NCBI RefSeq assembly: GCF_009760405.1
Contig: NZ_WRPP01000006.1
Span: 124,001-188,000, forward strand
DNA: 64,000 nt
Source: Nocardia terrae
GTDB lineage: Bacteria > Actinomycetota > Actinomycetes > Mycobacteriales > Mycobacteriaceae
Direction of reading: 5' to 3'
The position numbers and the translations under genes were made by a program. The notes beneath the pieces are model-generated. The model was not told the origin of the DNA. It did no database searches and worked only from the letters and a program-made list of their open reading frames with translations. Below are positions 62,479 through 64,000 of the stretch, piece by piece (within the stretch, counting starts at the first letter, position 1; the number at the start of each line of letters is the position of its first letter).

Positions 62479-62619
62479 TCAGAACGCGCGTACCGCGGGC
62501 CGTATGCCCGGGAAGTCCGCGGACTCGATCACCTGCTCACCGCCCGCGAGCGCCGCCTCGGCCAGCGCCGGTCCCAGGCCCGAACTCGCGCCCGAGATGA
62601 TCACGGGCCACGTGGACGC
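62479..62619 (-). pseudogene. Short-chain dehydrogenase N-terminal fragment
   Basis: Reads TWPVIISGASSGLGPALAEA and continues with AALAGGEQVIESADF to a stop at 62479, about 45 residues. The SGASSGLG motif is the SDR dinucleotide loop, but the catalytic region is missing, so only the first strand-helix unit survives. It ends 18 bp before the luciferase-like gene on the same strand. Confidence 0.5.
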
Positions 62620-62637
62620 GGCGGGTACCCGCGCCGA

Positions 62638-63525
62638 TCAGGCGAAGTGGGCTCGGGTGGCGGGGATGACTTCGGTTGTCCAGCGGCGGAGTTGGGTTTC
62701 GGTGGGGGATTCGGGCCAGTAGACGAAGGTGTCGAAGGCGGATTCGGTGGCCAGGTCGACGAGGATGCGGGACCAGTCGGCGGCGGTGGTGCGGATGGGG
62801 GTTTCGCCTCGGAGGGTGACGGGGCCGGGGGTGTCGGTGATGGTTCCGACCAGTTGGGCCATGCGGGTGATGTCGGCTGGATTGCGGCCCGCGTCGATCG
62901 CGGCGGCGGAGATGATGGCTTGTGTCGGTTGCCATTTCTCGTAGGGGAGGTAGTGGGGGATGGGGGCGGCCCAGCCGTCGGCGATGCGGCCGGTGAGGAC
63001 ATTGGCCTTCGGGCCTACGCTGCCGAACCAGATTCCGACCGGGTGGGCGGGGGCCGGGCCGGATTGGACGCCGGTCACGGAGTAGTGCGCGCCTTCGACT
63101 TTCGCCTTCGTGCCCGGCCGCCACATGGCCCGGATGATCCGGGTGGCCTCCTCGAGTGCTTGCAGCGCTTCGGGATTCGTTCGGGTCGGGCCGCCCATGG
63201 CGGCGATGGCGGGCCAGAAGGCGCCCGCGCCGAGGGCGAGTTCGAAGCGGCCGCCGCTGAGGAGGTCCAGGGTGGCGGCCTGCTTGCCGAGCATGGCGGG
63301 CCCGCGCAGGGGCAGGCTCGCCACGTCCGGAAACACCCGCAGGCGTTCGGTTTCGGCCAATACGGTGGCGATCACCGCGAACGTGTCGGCCAGCCCGCCG
63401 GCGTAGGGATGGTCTTGGATCCCGAGCAGATCCAAGCCTTCCCGATCCGCTGTCCGGGCCAGCGCGCGCAGTTGCGGCAACTCGGTCACGGTCGGGGCCA
63501 GCTGAATACCGAATCGTAGGTTCAC
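62638..63525 (-). CDS. Luciferase-like (LLM) F420-dependent type oxidoreductase
   Basis: 295 residues of the bacterial-luciferase superfamily. FGIQLAPTVTELPQLRALAR at the start, LLGIQDHPYAGGLADTF (about 31-47), LGKQAATLDLLSGGRFELAL (about 79-98) and AGAFWPAIAAMGG are characteristic of F420-dependent or FMN TIM-barrel members. Start GTG 63525 is chosen; no ATG is available nearby in frame. Substrate unknown. Confidence 0.88.
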   Translation of the reverse strand: MNLRFGIQLAPTVTELPQLRALARTADREGLDLLGIQDHPYAGGLADTFAVIATVLAETERLRVFPDVASLPLRGPAMLGKQAATLDLLSGGRFELALGAGAFWPAIAAMGGPTRTNPEALQALEEATRIIRAMWRPGTKAKVEGAHYSVTGVQSGPAPAHPVGIWFGSVGPKANVLTGRIADGWAAPIPHYLPYEKWQPTQAIISAAAIDAGRNPADITRMAQLVGTITDTPGPVTLRGETPIRTTAADWSRILVDLATESAFDTFVYWPESPTETQLRRWTTEVIPATRAHFA

Positions 63526-63566
63526 GACGTGATCATGCCAGCGCCGCCTGGCGGGCCGTGTCGAGC

Positions 63567-64000
63567 TCAGTTCTGCAGGGTGGGTTGGGGATCGGCCCAT
63601 TTGGAGGTGCCGGGAGCGGCCTGCCAGGTGTTGAGGAGGTCGATGCCCGCGACCAGCAATGTCGGTCCACCCGCCACCAGGCCGCCGATGATTCCGCCCG
63701 CCGGGACCCCGGCGACGCCGCCGGGAAGGCAGCCGATCGCAATGCTGGCCACGCATCCGGCGGCGAAACCGATGATGCCGCCGACCAATGCGCCCACCTG
63801 ACCGGCGACCGAGAGCTTGCCGCTGAACTCGTTCAACGCCTTCTGGTCCTCGGTGGGAGACGCGATCGACCGCACCGCACCCGGCTGGGCGGGGATCCGC
63901 ACGTTCTCCGGCTTCGTCGGGGTGATCTCGAGGACGGTGCCGTCGTTCTTCGTGACCGCTTCGACGGGCACCCGGACGTCGCCGATCCGGTAATCGAGCG
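63567..64000 (-). CDS. Glycine-zipper protein, start outside the window
   Basis: At least 144 residues; the frame is still open at base 64000 (LDYRIGDVRVPVEAVTKNDG), so the N-terminus lies to the right. After a beta-rich stretch comes a 65-residue Gly/Ala-rich hydrophobic region with small-residue spacing (GALVGGIIGFAAG, GGVAGVPAGGIIGGLVAGG) and two cysteines, typical of glycine-zipper membrane insertion, then a short polar tail. I do not recognise the family. Confidence 0.65.
   Translation of the reverse strand, partial: LDYRIGDVRVPVEAVTKNDGTVLEITPTKPENVRIPAQPGAVRSIASPTEDQKALNEFSGKLSVAGQVGALVGGIIGFAAGCVASIAIGCLPGGVAGVPAGGIIGGLVAGGPTLLVAGIDLLNTWQAAPGTSKWADPQPTLQN

Overview
The window is high-GC actinobacterial DNA, most likely from Nocardia or a close relative in the Mycobacteriales. 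The left 12.4 kb keeps the order known around M. tuberculosis Rv3198c-Rv3193c: uvrD2, whiB7, an ABC1-type kinase, a cyclodehydratase-like protein, a DUF2342 metalloprotease, a YlbL-type Lon/PDZ protease and a UPF0182 membrane protein. All identifications rest on reading the sequence and on knowledge of the families; no database search was run.

Layout. 1-12.4 kb is this conserved block, with a complete attenuation-type leader before whiB7 and a 36-bp tandem repeat after it. 12.6-14.5 kb holds an NmrA-like oxidoreductase and an rpf gene with two CRP/GlxR-like sites upstream. At 14.67 kb lies an initiator tRNA-Met gene. 14.8-28.9 kb is accessory: a 1,100-residue repeat protein with a lipoprotein, a helix-turn-helix/membrane protein pair, a PrrAB-like two-component system placed between two secreted proteins sharing a Gly-Gly-Met/Gly-Gln-Pro repeat, a secreted protein of unknown function, a TetR regulator, a CLC channel, an epoxide-hydrolase-like enzyme and a PP2C phosphatase. 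At 29.01 kb a second, identical initiator tRNA gene begins.

29.04-43.76 kb looks like a 14.7-kb integrated island. A 44-bp direct repeat, running from the tRNA anticodon loop to its 3' end, sits at both borders; the left copy is inside the intact tRNA and the right copy is a bare tRNA 3' half. A broken tyrosine-recombinase gene lies just inside the left border. The cargo is a catabolic set: a GntR/FCD regulator, two transporters, an alpha/beta-hydrolase without its usual nucleophile, an MmgE/PrpD protein, an acyl-CoA dehydrogenase, a fused enoyl-CoA hydratase/3-hydroxyacyl-CoA dehydrogenase, an NDP-forming acyl-CoA synthetase, a TesB thioesterase and a thiolase. One perfect 12-bp palindrome, ACTCTATAGAGT, occurs at exactly three places, each in a promoter region of the island. 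The simplest reading is a self-contained, GntR-controlled regulon that imports a carboxylic acid, activates it to a CoA ester and beta-oxidises it. The substrate cannot be told from the sequence.

43.8-64 kb returns to genus-type content: an SRPBCC protein, a fatty-acid desaturase, a long cutinase-family protein, an AraC regulator divergent from a large ATPase-LuxR regulator, an FMN reductase with an AhpD-like protein, an HrpB-like helicase, a quinone oxidoreductase, a feoABC iron-uptake operon behind an IdeR/DtxR-like box, a DUF2252 protein, a LysR/NmrA divergent pair, a short-chain dehydrogenase remnant, a luciferase-like F420-type oxidoreductase, and a gene that runs off the right edge.
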